This document shows positions 8,668 through 19,175 of a DNA stretch of 64,000 nucleotides, in pieces (within the stretch, counting starts at the first letter, position 1; the number at the start of each line of letters is the position of its first letter). A model generated the notes under the pieces. The model was not told where the DNA came from, made no database searches, and was given only the letters and a program-made list of their open reading frames with translations. Source of the DNA: Endozoicomonas sp. G2_1. Lineage in GTDB: Bacteria; Pseudomonadota; Gammaproteobacteria; Enterobacterales; Alteromonadaceae. The stretch spans positions 62,001-126,000 of the forward strand of contig NZ_JAGHQT010000007.1 of NCBI RefSeq assembly GCF_017744155.1. Direction: 5' to 3'. The position numbers were made by a program, and so were the translations under genes.

Positions 8668-9948
8668 ATGGAGCAACTTACGCTAAATCCGATTGATAAA
8701 ATTGTCGGTGAAGTTTTTTTACCAGGCTCTAAAAGCTTATCAAATCGCGCTTTGCTGATCGCAGCCTTGGCAAAAGGCACAACCAAAATTACTAATTTGT
8801 TGGTCAGCGATGACATCAAGCACATGTTAAATGCATTAACTGCGTTAGGAATTGAGTATCAACTTAGCGAGTGTGGTACCGAGTGCACAGTTGTTGGCAA
8901 CAATGGCTTTTTTAGTACTGACAAGTTGCTAGAGCTTTATTTGGGTAATGCGGGTACAGCAATGCGTCCACTGTGCGCAGCACTTGCTGCAAGTAAAGGG
9001 GAGTTTATTCTCACGGGTGAACCGCGCATGAAAGAACGCCCGATTGGCCATTTGGTTGATGCCTTGGCCCAGCTTGGTTGCGATATTGAATATTTGGAAA
9101 ATAACGATTATCCACCTGTTAAAATCAATGGCCGCCCACTTTCTGGTGACAAAGTGACTATTGATGGTTCGATTTCAAGTCAGTTTTTAACTGCTATCTT
9201 GATGATAACGCCACTGTTAGCGACAGATACTGAAATTGTTATTGAAGGCGACCTAGTATCGAAACCTTATATCGATATTACGCTTGATATAATGAGTCGT
9301 TTTGGTGTTTTTGTGACTAACAACAACTATCAATCGTTTAGCGTCAAAGGGCAGCAAACATACCAAGCCCTTGAGCGTTATATGGTTGAAGGTGACGCGT
9401 CGTCGGCATCTTACTTTTTAGCTGCTGGTGCAATCAAAGGCGGCCAAGTGACAGTTCACGGCGTTGGTAAACTCAGTGTTCAAGGCGATAAACACTTTGC
9501 TGATGTCTTAGAGCAAATGGGTGCAGAAGTTACCTGGCAAGATGAATCCATTACCGTTGTCGGTAAGCCATTATCAGCTGTTGACATGGATATGAACCAC
9601 ATCCCAGACGCGGCCATGACCATTGCGACAGCGGCACTTTTTGCTAAAGGAACAACGTCGATTCGCAATATTTACAATTGGCGCGTCAAAGAAACTGATC
9701 GTTTATCGGCAATGGCAACTGAGCTGAGAAAAGTAGGTGCGGTTGTTGACGAAGGTGAGGATTATATTTCGGTAACACCGCCTGAAACACTTGTGCACGC
9801 AGAGATTGACACCTATAACGATCATCGAATTGCCATGTGTTTTTCATTAGTCGCATTAAGTGATACACCGGTTACGATTAACGACCCTAAGTGTACTGCG
9901 AAAACATTCCCAGATTATTTTGATAAATTGGCGCAAGTGTCTTTGTAA
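8668..9948 (+). CDS. aroA: EPSP synthase (3-phosphoshikimate 1-carboxyvinyltransferase)
   Basis: Sixth step of the shikimate pathway: transfers enolpyruvate from PEP to shikimate-3-phosphate. The 426-residue protein has the PEP/S3P-binding motifs [19 protein letters not shown] near residues 18-36, the [11 protein letters not shown] loop with the glyphosate-sensitive class I Gly and Pro, [17 protein letters not shown], the catalytic-loop [13 protein letters not shown] and [12 protein letters not shown] towards the C-terminus. There is no spacer after serC. All key residues are intact. Downstream there is a hairpin without a T-tract (9990-10012), so where this unit ends is unclear. Confidence 0.97.
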   Translation: MEQLTLNPIDKIVGEVFLPGSKSLSNRALLIAALAKGTTKITNLLVSDDIKHMLNALTALGIEYQLSECGTECTVVGNNGFFSTDKLLELYLGNAGTAMRPLCAALAASKGEFILTGEPRMKERPIGHLVDALAQLGCDIEYLENNDYPPVKINGRPLSGDKVTIDGSISSQFLTAILMITPLLATDTEIVIEGDLVSKPYIDITLDIMSRFGVFVTNNNYQSFSVKGQQTYQALERYMVEGDASSASYFLAAGAIKGGQVTVHGVGKLSVQGDKHFADVLEQMGAEVTWQDESITVVGKPLSAVDMDMNHIPDAAMTIATAALFAKGTTSIRNIYNWRVKETDRLSAMATELRKVGAVVDEGEDYISVTPPETLVHAEIDTYNDHRIAMCFSLVALSDTPVTINDPKCTAKTFPDYFDKLAQVSL

Positions 9949-9989
9949 GTCAGAACCATTTGCTAAGTAACTGTTGCTAAATAACCACC

Positions 9990-10012
9990 GGCGAGCACCG
10001 ACTGTGCTCGCC
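9990..10012. other. Perfect hairpin downstream of aroA, no T-run
   Basis: Arms GGCGAGCAC and GTGCTCGCC (9 bp) around CGACT. It lacks a U-tract, so it is not a classical terminator. It may protect the serC-aroA mRNA 3' end or be a Rho-type end. The function is inferred only. Confidence 0.5.
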
Positions 10013-10218
10013 ATTGAACTTACACCAAAAAATCGACTCTACTACTAGCATTCAGTCTAGTATTATCAAAGTTGTCCAATTAGTCAGTAATTTTATTTTC
10101 AGACATCGGGTCTATGCTAGACCGATATAACATTTGCGCCAACGCAATAAACTGACAAATTTGTCGGGCAATAATGTTACAAAATAATTTTTTACGCGAT
10201 TTTATCGATATATTCCCG

Positions 10219-10224
10219 TATAAT
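10219..10224 (+). promoter_or_regulatory. Probable -10 box of the cmk promoter
   Basis: Perfect TATAAT 33 bases before the cmk ATG. No good -35 is found 16-18 bases upstream (TTTACG at 10191 is too far), so this is a partial call. Confidence 0.4.
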
Positions 10225-10256
10225 CGCGGCGATTTTTACCTTTGGAGAAAAAATGT

Positions 10257-10952
10257 ATGCAGGATAGCGTTCCAATTATCACCATTGATGGTCCGAGTGG
10301 AGCTGGTAAGGGAACAGCAGCGCGATTAGTTGCGGAGCGTTTAGGTTGGCACTTATTAGATAGTGGTGCAATTTATCGAGTGCTGGCGTTAGCGACTCAG
10401 CATCACCACATTAGTTTAGATGAAGAAGAGCCAATAGTGCCGATAGCCGCGCACTTAGATGTCCAGTTTGAAATCGACAACCAAAGTGAAAGCAAAATCG
10501 TTTTAGAAGGTGAAGATGTCACCAATGCGATTCGCACTGAGGAAGTTGGCGCGTTGGCGTCAAAGGTTGCTGCTTTCCCGCGTGTTAGAGAAGCATTATT
10601 GCGTCGTCAGCGCGCATTTCGCGTTGAGCCAGGTTTAGTGGCTGACGGTCGAGATATGGGCACCGTGGTTTTTACTGATTCGCCCGTTAAAGTATTTTTA
10701 ACTGCTAGCGCTGAAGAACGCGCTGAGCGCCGTTTTAATCAGTTGAAAGATAAAGGCTTTGATGTTAGTATCGGGCGCCTTTTGGAAGACATACGTCTAC
10801 GTGACGAGCGTGATCGCAACCGTGAAGTTGCGCCGCTAGTACCAGCAGAAGGTGCGTTAGAGATTGATTCTACAGAACTTTCTATTGATCAAGTGGTAGA
10901 AAAAATCCTTGGTTTTGCCCAAGAACAGCTAGCGCAAGTAGAGGAAGCTTAA
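10257..10952 (+). CDS. cmk: Cytidylate kinase
   Basis: Phosphorylates CMP and dCMP with ATP, feeding pyrimidine nucleotide recycling. The 231 residues include the P-loop [13 protein letters not shown] at positions 12-24, the CMP-binding segment [22 protein letters not shown], the [19 protein letters not shown] strand and the lid arginines [13 protein letters not shown]. The ATG at 10257 has GGAG at 10244-10247; a TTG at 10242 extends the frame but precedes that ribosome binding site. It lies directly upstream of rpsA, the same cmk-rpsA-ihfB order as in E. coli. Confidence 0.97.
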   Translation: MQDSVPIITIDGPSGAGKGTAARLVAERLGWHLLDSGAIYRVLALATQHHHISLDEEEPIVPIAAHLDVQFEIDNQSESKIVLEGEDVTNAIRTEEVGALASKVAAFPRVREALLRRQRAFRVEPGLVADGRDMGTVVFTDSPVKVFLTASAEERAERRFNQLKDKGFDVSIGRLLEDIRLRDERDRNREVAPLVPAEGALEIDSTELSIDQVVEKILGFAQEQLAQVEEA

Positions 10953-11074
10953 GCGTTTACGCATAGGCTTTTTAGTTATTTTTTTACTTTGGCCATGGAT
11001 GTGCTTGAGTTTTATTCACAACCCCATGAGACAGGTAGTCGATTGGATACTAAACATTGAGTTCATAACCCATT
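10953..11074 (+). promoter_or_regulatory. rpsA leader, probable S1 autoregulatory region
   Basis: The 122 bases before rpsA have no Shine-Dalgarno sequence near the ATG (upstream bases read TTCATAACCCATT). They contain GGA triplets in potentially looped contexts (CCATGGATG, GATTGGATAC). In E. coli the rpsA leader likewise lacks a ribosome binding site and is recognised by S1 through folded GGA-containing hairpins, giving translational feedback. The analogy is inferred; no structure was computed. Confidence 0.45.
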
Positions 11075-12739
11075 ATGACTGAAAATTTTGCACAACTTTT
11101 CGAAGAAAGTTTAAAAGAAATCGAAACACGCCCTGGTTCAATTATTAAGGGTACTGTTGTTAAAATCGAAAAAGACAACGTTATTGTTGACGCTGGTCTT
11201 AAATCAGAGTCTGTTATTTCAATTGACCAATTCAAAAACTCTGCTGGTGAAGTAGAAATCGAAGTTGGTTCTGAAGTTGACGTAGCACTAGACGCAACAG
11301 ATGACGGTTTCGGTGAAACTGTACTTTCTCGTGAGAAAGCAAAACGTCACGAAGCTTGGCAAGTACTTGAAAAAGCATACGAAGAAAAAGAAACTGTTAT
11401 CGGTGTTATCAACGGTAAAGTTAAAGGCGGCTTCACTGTTGAAGTTAGCAACATTCGTGCGTTCTTACCAGGTTCATTAGTTGACGTACGTCCAGTACGT
11501 GATACTGCACACCTTGAAGGTAAAGATTTAGAATTCAAAGTTATTAAGCTTGATCAAAAGCGTAATAACGTTGTTGTTTCTCGTCGTGCTGTTATCGAAT
11601 CAGAAAGCAGTGTAGAACGTGATGCACTTCTTGAGTCTCTACAAGAAGGCCAAGAAGTTAAAGGTATCGTTAAGAACCTTACAGACTACGGTGCGTTCGT
11701 TGATTTAGGCGGCATCGATGGTCTACTTCACATCACTGACATGGCTTGGAAGCGCGTTAAGCACCCAAGTGAAATCGTTAACGTTGGTGATGAAATCCAA
11801 GTTAAAGTCCTTAAGTTCGACCGTGAGCGTACTCGTGTATCTCTAGGTATGAAGCAGTTAGGCGAAGATCCATGGGTAGCAATTGCTAACCGTTACCCAG
11901 AAGGTTCTAAACTTTCTGGTCGCGTAACTAACTTAACTGACTACGGTTGTTTCGTTGAAATCCAAGAAGGCGTTGAAGGTCTTGTTCACGTTTCTGAAAT
12001 GGATTGGACTAACAAAAACATCCACCCATCTAAAGTTGTTGACTTAGGCGACAATGTTGAAGTGATGGTATTAGAAATTGACGAAGAGCGTCGTCGTATT
12101 TCTCTTGGCCTTAAGCAATGTATCCCGAACCCATGGGAAGAGTTTGCTAAGAACTTCAACAAAGGTGACAAAGTTAGCGGTAAGATCAAGTCAATCACTG
12201 ACTTCGGTATCTTCATCGGTCTTGACGGTGGCATCGACGGTCTTGTTCACTTATCTGACATTTCTTGGAACGGCGGTGATGAAGCTGTTCGTGAATACAA
12301 GAAAGGTGACGAAATCACAGCTATCGTATTACAAGTTGACCCAGAGCGTGAGCGCATTTCATTAGGCGTTAAGCAAACTGAAGACGATCCGTTCAACATG
12401 TACCTAGCTGACAACAAGAAAGGTGCTATCGTAACTGGTAATGTTGTTGAAGTTGACGCTAAAGGTGCTAAGATTGAATTAGCAGAAGGCGTTGAAGGTT
12501 ACTTACGCGTTGCTGATATTTCACGCGACCGTGTTGAAGATGCTTCTACTGAGCTTTCAGTTGGTGACAGCGTTGAAGCTAAGTTTGTTGGTGTAGATCG
12601 CAAGAACCGCACTATCAGCTTATCAATCAAAGCGAAAGACCAAGCTGACGAGCGTCAAGCGATGGAAAACTTAAACCAAGCTGACGACGCTGGTTTCTCT
12701 AACGCGATGGCTGAAGCGTTCAAAAACGCTAAAAACTAA
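11075..12739 (+). CDS. rpsA: 30S ribosomal protein S1
   Basis: Largest small-subunit protein; binds mRNA leaders and helps unfold them on the 30S. The 554 residues make six S1 OB-fold repeats (about 21-87, 105-171, 192-260, 277-347, 364-434, 451-520), seen as recurring GxVxxLTDYGxFVxLxxxxGLxHxSD blocks such as [20 protein letters not shown]. The N-terminus [26 protein letters not shown] matches the family, including the ribosome-docking first repeat. Codon use is the most biased in the window, as expected. It is probably cotranscribed with cmk upstream, and ihfB follows after an imperfect hairpin. Confidence 0.98.
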   Translation: MTENFAQLFEESLKEIETRPGSIIKGTVVKIEKDNVIVDAGLKSESVISIDQFKNSAGEVEIEVGSEVDVALDATDDGFGETVLSREKAKRHEAWQVLEKAYEEKETVIGVINGKVKGGFTVEVSNIRAFLPGSLVDVRPVRDTAHLEGKDLEFKVIKLDQKRNNVVVSRRAVIESESSVERDALLESLQEGQEVKGIVKNLTDYGAFVDLGGIDGLLHITDMAWKRVKHPSEIVNVGDEIQVKVLKFDRERTRVSLGMKQLGEDPWVAIANRYPEGSKLSGRVTNLTDYGCFVEIQEGVEGLVHVSEMDWTNKNIHPSKVVDLGDNVEVMVLEIDEERRRISLGLKQCIPNPWEEFAKNFNKGDKVSGKIKSITDFGIFIGLDGGIDGLVHLSDISWNGGDEAVREYKKGDEITAIVLQVDPERERISLGVKQTEDDPFNMYLADNKKGAIVTGNVVEVDAKGAKIELAEGVEGYLRVADISRDRVEDASTELSVGDSVEAKFVGVDRKNRTISLSIKAKDQADERQAMENLNQADDAGFSNAMAEAFKNAKN

Positions 12740-12763
12740 TCAAGAACTGAGAAAAAATTGGAT

Positions 12764-12792
12764 GGAGGGTACAACTTAGGTTGTTACTCTCC
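12764..12792 (+). other. Imperfect hairpin between rpsA and ihfB
   Basis: GGAGGGTA-CAAC pairs with GTTG-TACTCTCC around TTAG, with one G-U pair and one bulged T. Only CTTATGTT follows, so it is a weak terminator at best. It could partly attenuate transcription from rpsA into ihfB. Confidence 0.45.
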
Positions 12793-12840
12793 CTTATGTT
12801 AACTCTGTTGGCGCGAGCTAAGTGAACACTGGGAGGTCTA

Positions 12841-13128
12841 ATGACCAAGTCAGAACTCATTGAACGGATGTTTGATAAATTTAATCACTTATCAGCAAAG
12901 GATGTTGAAAACTCGATTAAAGAGATTCTTGAAATGATGGCGCAAACCTTGTCAAAAGGTGACCGTATTGAAATCAGAGGATTTGGTAGTTTTTCATTAC
13001 ATTACCGTGCACCGCGCACTGGTCGTAACCCAAAAACGGGTGAATCTGTAGAACTTACTGGTAAGTACGTTCCGCATTTCAAACCAGGCAAAGAGTTACG
13101 TGAGCGCGTTAATGCCTCAATCTCTTGA
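12841..13128 (+). CDS. ihfB: Integration host factor subunit beta
   Basis: DNA-bending architectural protein, partner of IHF-alpha in replication, transcription and recombination. The 95 residues start [33 protein letters not shown]. They contain [29 protein letters not shown], the beta-arm with the intercalating Pro of the RNPKTG turn, and end VNASIS. A strong GGGAGG ribosome binding site precedes the ATG. The position after rpsA is the conserved location of ihfB (himD), which distinguishes it from HU genes. A terminator follows. Confidence 0.97.
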   Translation: MTKSELIERMFDKFNHLSAKDVENSIKEILEMMAQTLSKGDRIEIRGFGSFSLHYRAPRTGRNPKTGESVELTGKYVPHFKPGKELRERVNASIS

Positions 13129-13144
13129 TTGAATAATTGATATT

Positions 13145-13177
13145 AAAACGGCATGCTAGTTAGCATGCCGTTTTTTT
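13145..13177 (+). terminator. Intrinsic terminator of ihfB
   Basis: AAAACGGCATGCT and AGCATGCCG form a long GC-rich stem with a tiny loop, followed by seven T. Confidence 0.93.
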
Positions 13178-13300
13178 ATGTAAAATGGTTCGATTTTGAT
13201 TGTTCAAGCTTCCTTTAACTACTAAGGCAATGAAAATCTTCTTACATCGGACGTAAGCAAATAACTAAGTAGCTAAGTTTTTATTGTTATAGATTTTATT

Positions 13301-13537
13301 ATGCGTTTTTATTTAACTTTGTTGTTGATGTTAATATTGTTTTTAATCGCCTTTATTTTTGGCAGTCAAAACAATGAATTAATTACCCTGAACTATATGA
13401 TAGCCAAAACCGAGTTGACCATTGCGCAAGCGGTCACGCTTTTTACAACTATTGGTATTGGTATTGGTGTTGCACTATCGATGTTGTGGTCTGTTAGTCG
13501 ACGGATAAAACAGCGCACTAAAAAGGTCGCTAGTTAA
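13301..13537 (+). CDS. lapA: LapA, lipopolysaccharide assembly protein A (DUF1049)
   Basis: Small inner-membrane protein of 78 residues that works with LapB in balancing LPS synthesis. Two hydrophobic helices (about 3-22 and 42-63) flank the short GSQNNELITLNYMIAKTEL segment, followed by a basic tail RRIKQRTKK in the cytoplasm. This is the DUF1049 pattern. Its stop codon overlaps the lapB ATG by one base (TAATG), so the two are translationally coupled, as in E. coli yciS-yciM. No strong ribosome binding site is visible. Confidence 0.93.
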   Translation: MRFYLTLLLMLILFLIAFIFGSQNNELITLNYMIAKTELTIAQAVTLFTTIGIGIGVALSMLWSVSRRIKQRTKKVAS

Positions 13538-14706
13538 TGCTTGAGTTACTGTTTTTATTATTGCCCGTTGCCATGGCTTATGGTTGGTTTATGGGGCGTA
13601 ATAGTATTAAGCAAAACGATCAAACCGTTAAAGAAGACCTGTCAAAAAAATACTCAACCGGTATTAACTACCTGCTTTCTAATCAGAAAGACAAAGCAAT
13701 TGATTACCTAATTGATACCCTATCTGTTGAAGACGAAACGGTTGAAGCACATTTTGCCATGGCAAATCTGTTTAGACGCCGTGGCGAGTTAGATCGCGCG
13801 CTAAAAGTTCATGAGCACTTAGTCAGACACCAAGAGTTGCCAACGAAAGCAAAACAGCGTGCGGCGTTTGAGTTGGGTAAAGACTTTTTAAGTGCGGGCC
13901 TCTTTGATCGCGCCGAAAAAATTTTTATTCGCCTACTTAAAAACAAGTATTATCGGATTAAGTGTTTAACATACTTGCTTCAAATGTATCAGTCGACGAA
14001 AGACTGGCAGCAGGGCGTGCGCTTAACCAAAACAATTCGCAAAACCGGGGATAAAAAATTACTGCACGCACTGGCAAATTTTTACTGCGAGTTGGCCACC
14101 GACGCATTAGCAGCGGACAAGTTTATCGATGTTATTGAGCTGTTAGAGCAGGCATTGGAGTACGATGCCAATTCATGTCGCGCTAATTGGCTATTGGCAC
14201 AAGTTTACGAGAAACATCAACAATACGGTGAGGCGCAAAAGTGCTATATCGCTATTTATCATCAAGATAAAGAGTTTTTCCCCGATGTCATTGATAATAT
14301 GCAAGCTTGCTATCTCAAACTTGACGAAGAAAGTGAGTACTTTCAGTTTATTAAGCAAGCTTATGAAGAAACGGGAGCAACAAGTGTACTGATTAAATAC
14401 TTGTCCCATGTTGAAAAGCGACACGGCGTTGGTAGAGCTCGGGAGTATTTGTTGTCTGCGCTGAAAAGACGACCAACTATTCGGGGCTTTAGGCATTTTG
14501 TTAAAATACAAATGAACGACGCTGAACTGGCAAATGCCAATGAAGGGTTAGATGTAATCAAAGGCTTAGTCAGCGAGTATTTAAAAGTTAAGCCGCGTTA
14601 TAGCTGTCGAACTTGTGGTTTTAATTCGAGTGTCCATTACTGGTCTTGTCCGTCTTGTCATGACTGGGAGCAGCTCAAACCAGTTCGCGGTTTAGAAGGT
14701 GAATAA
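13537..14706 (+). CDS. lapB: LapB, lipopolysaccharide assembly TPR protein
   Basis: Inner-membrane anchored TPR protein that directs FtsH to degrade LpxC and so limits LPS synthesis. The 389 residues comprise one N-terminal membrane helix (about 2-17), then about nine tetratricopeptide repeats (for example VEAHFAMANLFRRRGELDRALKVHEHL and CRANWLLAQVYEKHQQYGEAQKCY), and a C-terminal rubredoxin-like metal site with two CxxC pairs, SCRTCGF and SCPSCHDW, near residues 357-375. This is the normal length and layout. It starts on the lapA stop codon and is followed by pyrF about 115 bases on, as in many gammaproteobacteria. Confidence 0.96.
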   Translation: MLELLFLLLPVAMAYGWFMGRNSIKQNDQTVKEDLSKKYSTGINYLLSNQKDKAIDYLIDTLSVEDETVEAHFAMANLFRRRGELDRALKVHEHLVRHQELPTKAKQRAAFELGKDFLSAGLFDRAEKIFIRLLKNKYYRIKCLTYLLQMYQSTKDWQQGVRLTKTIRKTGDKKLLHALANFYCELATDALAADKFIDVIELLEQALEYDANSCRANWLLAQVYEKHQQYGEAQKCYIAIYHQDKEFFPDVIDNMQACYLKLDEESEYFQFIKQAYEETGATSVLIKYLSHVEKRHGVGRAREYLLSALKRRPTIRGFRHFVKIQMNDAELANANEGLDVIKGLVSEYLKVKPRYSCRTCGFNSSVHYWSCPSCHDWEQLKPVRGLEGE

Positions 14707-14821
14707 TGGATCGCCTTGTTTCTATTGATAAAAAGGTGTGAGCACACTTTCGTGTTTACCTAATTAATTTTAGTGAGTGCCAGGTCACTCGTGTTGTAAA
14801 TAAGTGAGAAAGAGAATAGTT

Positions 14822-15523
14822 ATGCGTGATGCAAAAGTTGTTGTTGCATTAGATTTTAATAATCAGCAAGACGCCTTGTCGTTTGTCGATAAAGTATCGC
14901 CGAGCGACTGTCGCTTAAAAGTGGGTAAAGAAATGTTCACCCATTTTGGTCCTGAGTTTGTAAAAGCGTTAACGGACAAAGGTTTTGATGTATTTCTCGA
15001 CTTGAAATTTCACGATATCCCAAATACTGTTGCAAAAGCGGTAACAGCAGCAGCTGAACTTGGTGTTTGGATGGTGAATGTGCACGCCAGTGGCGGCAGT
15101 GAAATGATGAAAAAGGCGAAAGAAGCATTAGTGCCTTATGGTGATAAAGCGCCATTGTTAATTGCCGTTACCGTGTTAACCAGTATGTCTGAGCAGGATT
15201 TACAGGGTATTGGTATTGATTTATCACCGAAAGAACACGTTTTAAATTTAGCTGCACTGACCAAAAGTGCTGACTTAGACGGCGTAGTTTGTTCAGCCCA
15301 AGAGGCAGAAATGTTGAAAGCAGAACTAGGGCAGTCGTTTCAGCTTGTGACGCCGGGTATTCGCCCAGCCGGCAGCAATAGCGATGATCAAAAACGCATT
15401 ATGACACCTGAGCAAGCCGTTAGTATCGGTGTTGATTACTTGGTCATTGGTCGACCAATAACTCAAGCGGATGATCCGGCAAAAGTATTACGTGAAATAA
15501 ATCAATCGCTTGCTAGCGTTTAA
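14822..15523 (+). CDS. pyrF: Orotidine 5'-phosphate decarboxylase
   Basis: Last step of UMP synthesis: decarboxylates OMP. The 233-residue TIM barrel has the catalytic array D60-K62-D65 in [13 protein letters not shown], substrate-binding VALDF at the N-terminus, TPGIRP and [12 protein letters not shown] phosphate-binding loops. A GTG at 14804 opens the frame earlier, but the ATG at 14822 follows a GAGAAAGAG ribosome binding site and gives the usual N-terminus. It sits downstream of lapB, the conserved position. Confidence 0.97.
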   Translation: MRDAKVVVALDFNNQQDALSFVDKVSPSDCRLKVGKEMFTHFGPEFVKALTDKGFDVFLDLKFHDIPNTVAKAVTAAAELGVWMVNVHASGGSEMMKKAKEALVPYGDKAPLLIAVTVLTSMSEQDLQGIGIDLSPKEHVLNLAALTKSADLDGVVCSAQEAEMLKAELGQSFQLVTPGIRPAGSNSDDQKRIMTPEQAVSIGVDYLVIGRPITQADDPAKVLREINQSLASV

Positions 15524-15600
15524 CGGTTATCTTTTCATTACGTTATCAGTTTTTCAGTAAGGTAAATTTAGTTCACTATTTGACAAGCGCATAAATCACC

Positions 15601-15649
15601 TCTACACCTAAGGATGAGTATCAAAAAGATACTTATCTTTGGATGTAGA
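15601..15649 (+). promoter_or_regulatory. Long stem-loop in the leader of the ComEA-like gene
   Basis: Two 22-base arms (15601-15622, 15628-15649) pair around AAAAA with one C-A mismatch and three G-U pairs. All three wobble pairs are G in the left arm and U in the right arm on the plus strand, so the plus-strand RNA folds better than its complement. There is no T-run. It ends seven bases before the AAGGA ribosome binding site, so it probably modulates the downstream gene or stabilises its mRNA. Confidence 0.6.
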
Positions 15650-15666
15650 TGAAATAAGGATGATTT

Positions 15667-16005
15667 ATGAAACATATCAAAACTGATAAACCCACCACCA
15701 TTTTATTGTTCTCTGCTTTATTTGCTGCACTTATTACAGTGTCTAGTAATAGCTTTGCAGATACTGTTAACGAACCTCTACTCGCTGATGGTGCTGATGC
15801 GGTTGCTAAACAAGCTCTAGTTAATATTAATACTGCAGACATCGAGAGTTTAACTAAGCTCAAAGGTATCGGTGAAAAGAAAGCTCAAGCGATAATTGAT
15901 TATCGTCAAGAGTATGGGCAGTTTGAAACCGTTGAACAACTACTGAACGTTAAAGGTGTTGGTATAAAAATTATAGAAGTTAATAAAGCGGCATTAAGAA
16001 TTTAA
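15667..16005 (+). CDS. ComEA-like helix-hairpin-helix protein
   Basis: Secreted or periplasmic DNA-binding protein of 112 residues. A signal peptide (TILLFSALFAALITVSSNSFA, cleavage near residue 31) precedes a tandem helix-hairpin-helix domain: VNINTADIESLTKLKGIGEKKAQAIIDYR, then a second hairpin LLNVKGVGIKIIEVN. This is the ComEA/YbaV family, which binds DNA during uptake in naturally competent bacteria; in many gammaproteobacteria the role is less clear. The ATG has AAGGATG upstream and follows the long leader hairpin. A bidirectional terminator separates it from convergent rne. Confidence 0.88.
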   Translation: MKHIKTDKPTTILLFSALFAALITVSSNSFADTVNEPLLADGADAVAKQALVNINTADIESLTKLKGIGEKKAQAIIDYRQEYGQFETVEQLLNVKGVGIKIIEVNKAALRI

Positions 16006-16034
16006 TTGGCTTGCTTTGCGGTTAACTTGGATAA

Positions 16035-16062
16035 AAAAAGAGCGGCTATTGCCGCTCTTTTT
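16035..16062. terminator. Bidirectional terminator between comEA-like gene and rne
   Basis: AAAAGAGCGGC and GCCGCTCTTTT pair around TATT, with A-run and T-run flanks, so it can end both convergent transcripts. Confidence 0.93.
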
Positions 16063-16088
16063 GGTTTTGCTACTAACTTTATATTAGT

Positions 16089-19000
16089 TTAAACAGCTTT
16101 TGTCGCTTCTGAGCTACTTTTGCTTTGAACGTCAGCAACAATTGCCGCTCGACCTGAGGCTTGATAAGCGATACGGTCAGCATTGGCAAGAAAATCCGTT
16201 GGAATTTCGCCCAAGTGATTAGTTGTTTCAGGCTTGGCCATCGGTGAGGTTGCTCGAGCGCTATAACTTGGTTTAGCGAATACCGCTACTTGCTCACTTG
16301 ACTGTTCACTGTCCTGCTCGGTGGCTGTTACCGGCTCAGACACTTCTGGTGCTGCAAGTTCAGTTGTTTCAAGACTTTCGACATTAGACTGTGGCTCAGT
16401 TGTTTGTTCAACTTCTGCAACCACGTCAGTAGTCTCTGCCTGCTCCGAAGTACTTTCATTATCTTGAGCCTGTTCCTGCTCAGTAAACTCAAACGTTTGT
16501 TGGTTTTCATCAACATCGTTTTGTTGCACCGAGTCTGCAACAGTGCTTTGCTCAACAACCTCTGTGGTATCAGCAGCAGCTACTGTTGCTGTTTCTTCTA
16601 GAGGCAAGTTTTGCTGCTCTTCACGGGTTTCATTAATTGATTCAGCATCAGTTGTGTCTAGCGCGTTTAACTCTTGTTTAAGCGCCTGCTCTGCAAGTGC
16701 TTTCGCTTCTTGATTGAGTGCATCACTGTCTTGGCTAACCGTTTCAACAGTTGACTCAGGTGCTTTCACTGCACTTGTTTCTTCTGGACTTGCTTCCGGA
16801 TAGCGTGCCTCAATTGGATCCTCAGTAGCAGGCTGTTCTTGCACTACTTGATTCTCTTCGGTGCTAGCATCTGCATTGTTGTGTTGCTTACGACGCTTTT
16901 GACCGTGAGAGCGCAAGTGGCGCGGTGAACGACGATTGCGCGAGCGCTCTTCTTTACCATTTTCACTCTTGTCTGGACGAGGTTGATTGTTTGCACTGTT
17001 TTGTGCTTGTTCAACAGATTCCTCAACTTGAGCTTGCTGCGAGGTATTGTTAGCTTTAGCTTTTTTGGCCTCAGTATTTTTACGCTCGCTGTTTTTATGT
17101 TCGTTAGCTACAGGCTTACGCGCTGTTTCTGTTGCTACTGACTGGTCAGTTTGTGTAACAGCACTGTCTTGCTCGGCAACACGCACTTTTTTGCGATTGT
17201 TGCGACGCTGACGACGTTCAGCAACTTTTTCTTCTTTTGGTTGCTGTTGATTGCGCTCTTTATCGGTTTTGTTGCGATTAGGCTTTTTAGTTTTATTGGC
17301 CTGATTTCTATTCGCTTGATTACCGCGATTTTCTCTTTCTTCAACTTTGTTCTCATCACCTTTTGGGCGTTGATTACGGCGTTGGTTTTGACGTGGTTTA
17401 CGCGGCTTGCGTCTGTTGTCATTACGGGCGCGTTTTGGTTTTTCTGGTACTTGTTCGACTTCTGGCTCGTTGTTGAATAAGCCACTGAACCAAGCACCAA
17501 TTTTAGCCATTAAGCCTTTTTCTTTGCTTTGCTCTTTGACAGGCTCTGCTTTTGGTTCAACTTTTGGCGCGCGTTTAGGCGCTGTCATACCTTGTAATGC
17601 CGGCTCGTCGCGTTTTACTGCTTCTGCGTTAAACTTAGGCATTACAGCTTCTTCAACTTTCGCTTCTTGAATCGGCATTTCATAGCTAGCTTCGGCCACG
17701 GTTTCGTCGCGGCGAACGCGAACAACTTCGTACTGCGGCGAATCCATGTGCGGGTTAGGGATAATCAGTACGTGCACTTTGTGGTGTTTTTCAATGTGCA
17801 TGACCGAGCGACGTTTCTCGTTCAACAAGTAAGTTGCCACTGGTACAGGCACTTGTGCTTGAACCTGCGTGGTATTGTCTTTTATCGCTTCTTCTTCCAT
17901 CAGGCGAAGTACTGACAAGGCCAACGATTCAATACCGCGAACATGACCAGTACCGTTACAACGAGGGCAAACGTTTTGGCTGGTTTCACCGATAGATGGG
18001 CGCAAGCGCTGGCGAGACATTTCCAATAGGCCAAAGCGAGAAATTTTGCCTAACTGGATGCGCGCGCGATCTTGGCGAACGGCATCACGCATGCGATTTT
18101 CTACTTCGCGCTGATGACGTACAGGTGTCATATCGATAAAGTCGATAACCACTAAGCCGCCTAAATCGCGTAAACGCAATTGGCGAGCAATTTCATCAGC
18201 TGCTTCTAAGTTGGTGTTAAACGCGGTTTCTTCAATATCACCGCCTTTGGTTGCTCGGGCTGAGTTGATATCGATTGAGGTCATTGCTTCAGTTGGATCA
18301 ATGACAATTGAACCACCTGACGGTAAACGCACTTCACGTTGGAACGCCGATTCTATTTGGGTTTCAATTTGATAGTGAGTAAACAGCGGTACGTCGTTGT
18401 TGTACAGTTTTACTTTGCTGAGAAAGTCTGGACGGACAAGCTCGATGTGTTGTTTAACATTTTCGTAAATTTTAGGGCGATCAATAACCACTTCACCAAT
18501 ATCACGGCGCAAGTAGTCGCGAATGGCACGTAAAATAACGTTGCTTTCTTGGTGAATTAAAAATGGTGCAGGGCGCGCTGCTGCGGCTTCTGAAATCGCT
18601 TGCCAGTGGTGCAGTAATACACTTAAGTCCCATTCTAATTCTTCGTAAGCTTTGCCAACACCTGCAGTGCGAACAATTAAGCCCATGCCTTTTGGCAAGT
18701 TGAGCTTGCTCAACGAGTTTTTCAAGTCAGTGCGTTCGTCACCTTCAATGCGGCGAGAAATGCCACCTGCGCGCGGATTGTTAGGCATTAACACTAAGTA
18801 ACTGCCAGCTAAACTGATAAATGTTGTTAACGCAGCGCCTTTTTGGCCGCGCTCTTCTTTATCAATTTGGACAATAACTTCTTGTCCTTCGGTGAGTACA
18901 TCTTTGATATTTGGACGGCCTTGGAAGGTGTAACCGTCAGGAAAGTAATCGCGAGCGATTTCTTTCATTGGTAGGAAGCCATGGCGTTCTGCGCCATAGT

Positions 19001-19175
19001 CAACAAAAGCAGCTTCAAGAGAAGGTTCTATGCGGGTAATTTTACCCTTGTAGATGTTTGCTTTCTTTTGTTCATGACCTGGACTTTCAATATCTAAATC
19101 GTAAAGTCGTTGGCCATCAACCAGTGCTACGCGCAATTCTTCCGACTGCGTAGCATTAATTAACATACGTTTCAT
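16089..19175 (-). CDS. rne: Ribonuclease E
   Basis: Membrane-tethered endonuclease and scaffold of the RNA degradosome. Of 1028 residues, the first ~500 form the catalytic half: [21 protein letters not shown] start, S1 domain (about 36-125), 5'-sensor RTAG, DNase I-like region with the catalytic Asp in SIDINSA and VIDFID, and the Zn-link CPRC near 404-407. Near 555 [14 protein letters not shown] looks like the amphipathic membrane-targeting helix. The tail is disordered and charged; [18 protein letters not shown] near 750 is the RNA-binding AR2 segment and RATSPMAKP near 975 resembles the region before the PNPase site of E. coli. An upstream GTG would add nine residues, but the family starts at MKRM. 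It is divergent from rluC. Confidence 0.98.
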   Translation of the reverse strand: MKRMLINATQSEELRVALVDGQRLYDLDIESPGHEQKKANIYKGKITRIEPSLEAAFVDYGAERHGFLPMKEIARDYFPDGYTFQGRPNIKDVLTEGQEVIVQIDKEERGQKGAALTTFISLAGSYLVLMPNNPRAGGISRRIEGDERTDLKNSLSKLNLPKGMGLIVRTAGVGKAYEELEWDLSVLLHHWQAISEAAAARPAPFLIHQESNVILRAIRDYLRRDIGEVVIDRPKIYENVKQHIELVRPDFLSKVKLYNNDVPLFTHYQIETQIESAFQREVRLPSGGSIVIDPTEAMTSIDINSARATKGGDIEETAFNTNLEAADEIARQLRLRDLGGLVVIDFIDMTPVRHQREVENRMRDAVRQDRARIQLGKISRFGLLEMSRQRLRPSIGETSQNVCPRCNGTGHVRGIESLALSVLRLMEEEAIKDNTTQVQAQVPVPVATYLLNEKRRSVMHIEKHHKVHVLIIPNPHMDSPQYEVVRVRRDETVAEASYEMPIQEAKVEEAVMPKFNAEAVKRDEPALQGMTAPKRAPKVEPKAEPVKEQSKEKGLMAKIGAWFSGLFNNEPEVEQVPEKPKRARNDNRRKPRKPRQNQRRNQRPKGDENKVEERENRGNQANRNQANKTKKPNRNKTDKERNQQQPKEEKVAERRQRRNNRKKVRVAEQDSAVTQTDQSVATETARKPVANEHKNSERKNTEAKKAKANNTSQQAQVEESVEQAQNSANNQPRPDKSENGKEERSRNRRSPRHLRSHGQKRRKQHNNADASTEENQVVQEQPATEDPIEARYPEASPEETSAVKAPESTVETVSQDSDALNQEAKALAEQALKQELNALDTTDAESINETREEQQNLPLEETATVAAADTTEVVEQSTVADSVQQNDVDENQQTFEFTEQEQAQDNESTSEQAETTDVVAEVEQTTEPQSNVESLETTELAAPEVSEPVTATEQDSEQSSEQVAVFAKPSYSARATSPMAKPETTNHLGEIPTDFLANADRIAYQASGRAAIVADVQSKSSSEATKAV

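Noticed and set aside
9990-10012. Perfect hairpin after aroA as an intrinsic terminator
   Set aside because: The stem is good but the downstream bases (ATTGAACTT) are not a U-tract, so it is listed only as a hairpin.
15601-15649. Long hairpin as the pyrF terminator
   Set aside because: There is no T-run after the stem and it abuts the next gene's ribosome binding site.
17151-17480. Plus-strand frame rich in hydrophobic residues opposite the rne tail
   Set aside because: Antisense of an Arg/Lys/Gln-rich disordered region; hydrophobicity is an artefact of complementary codons.
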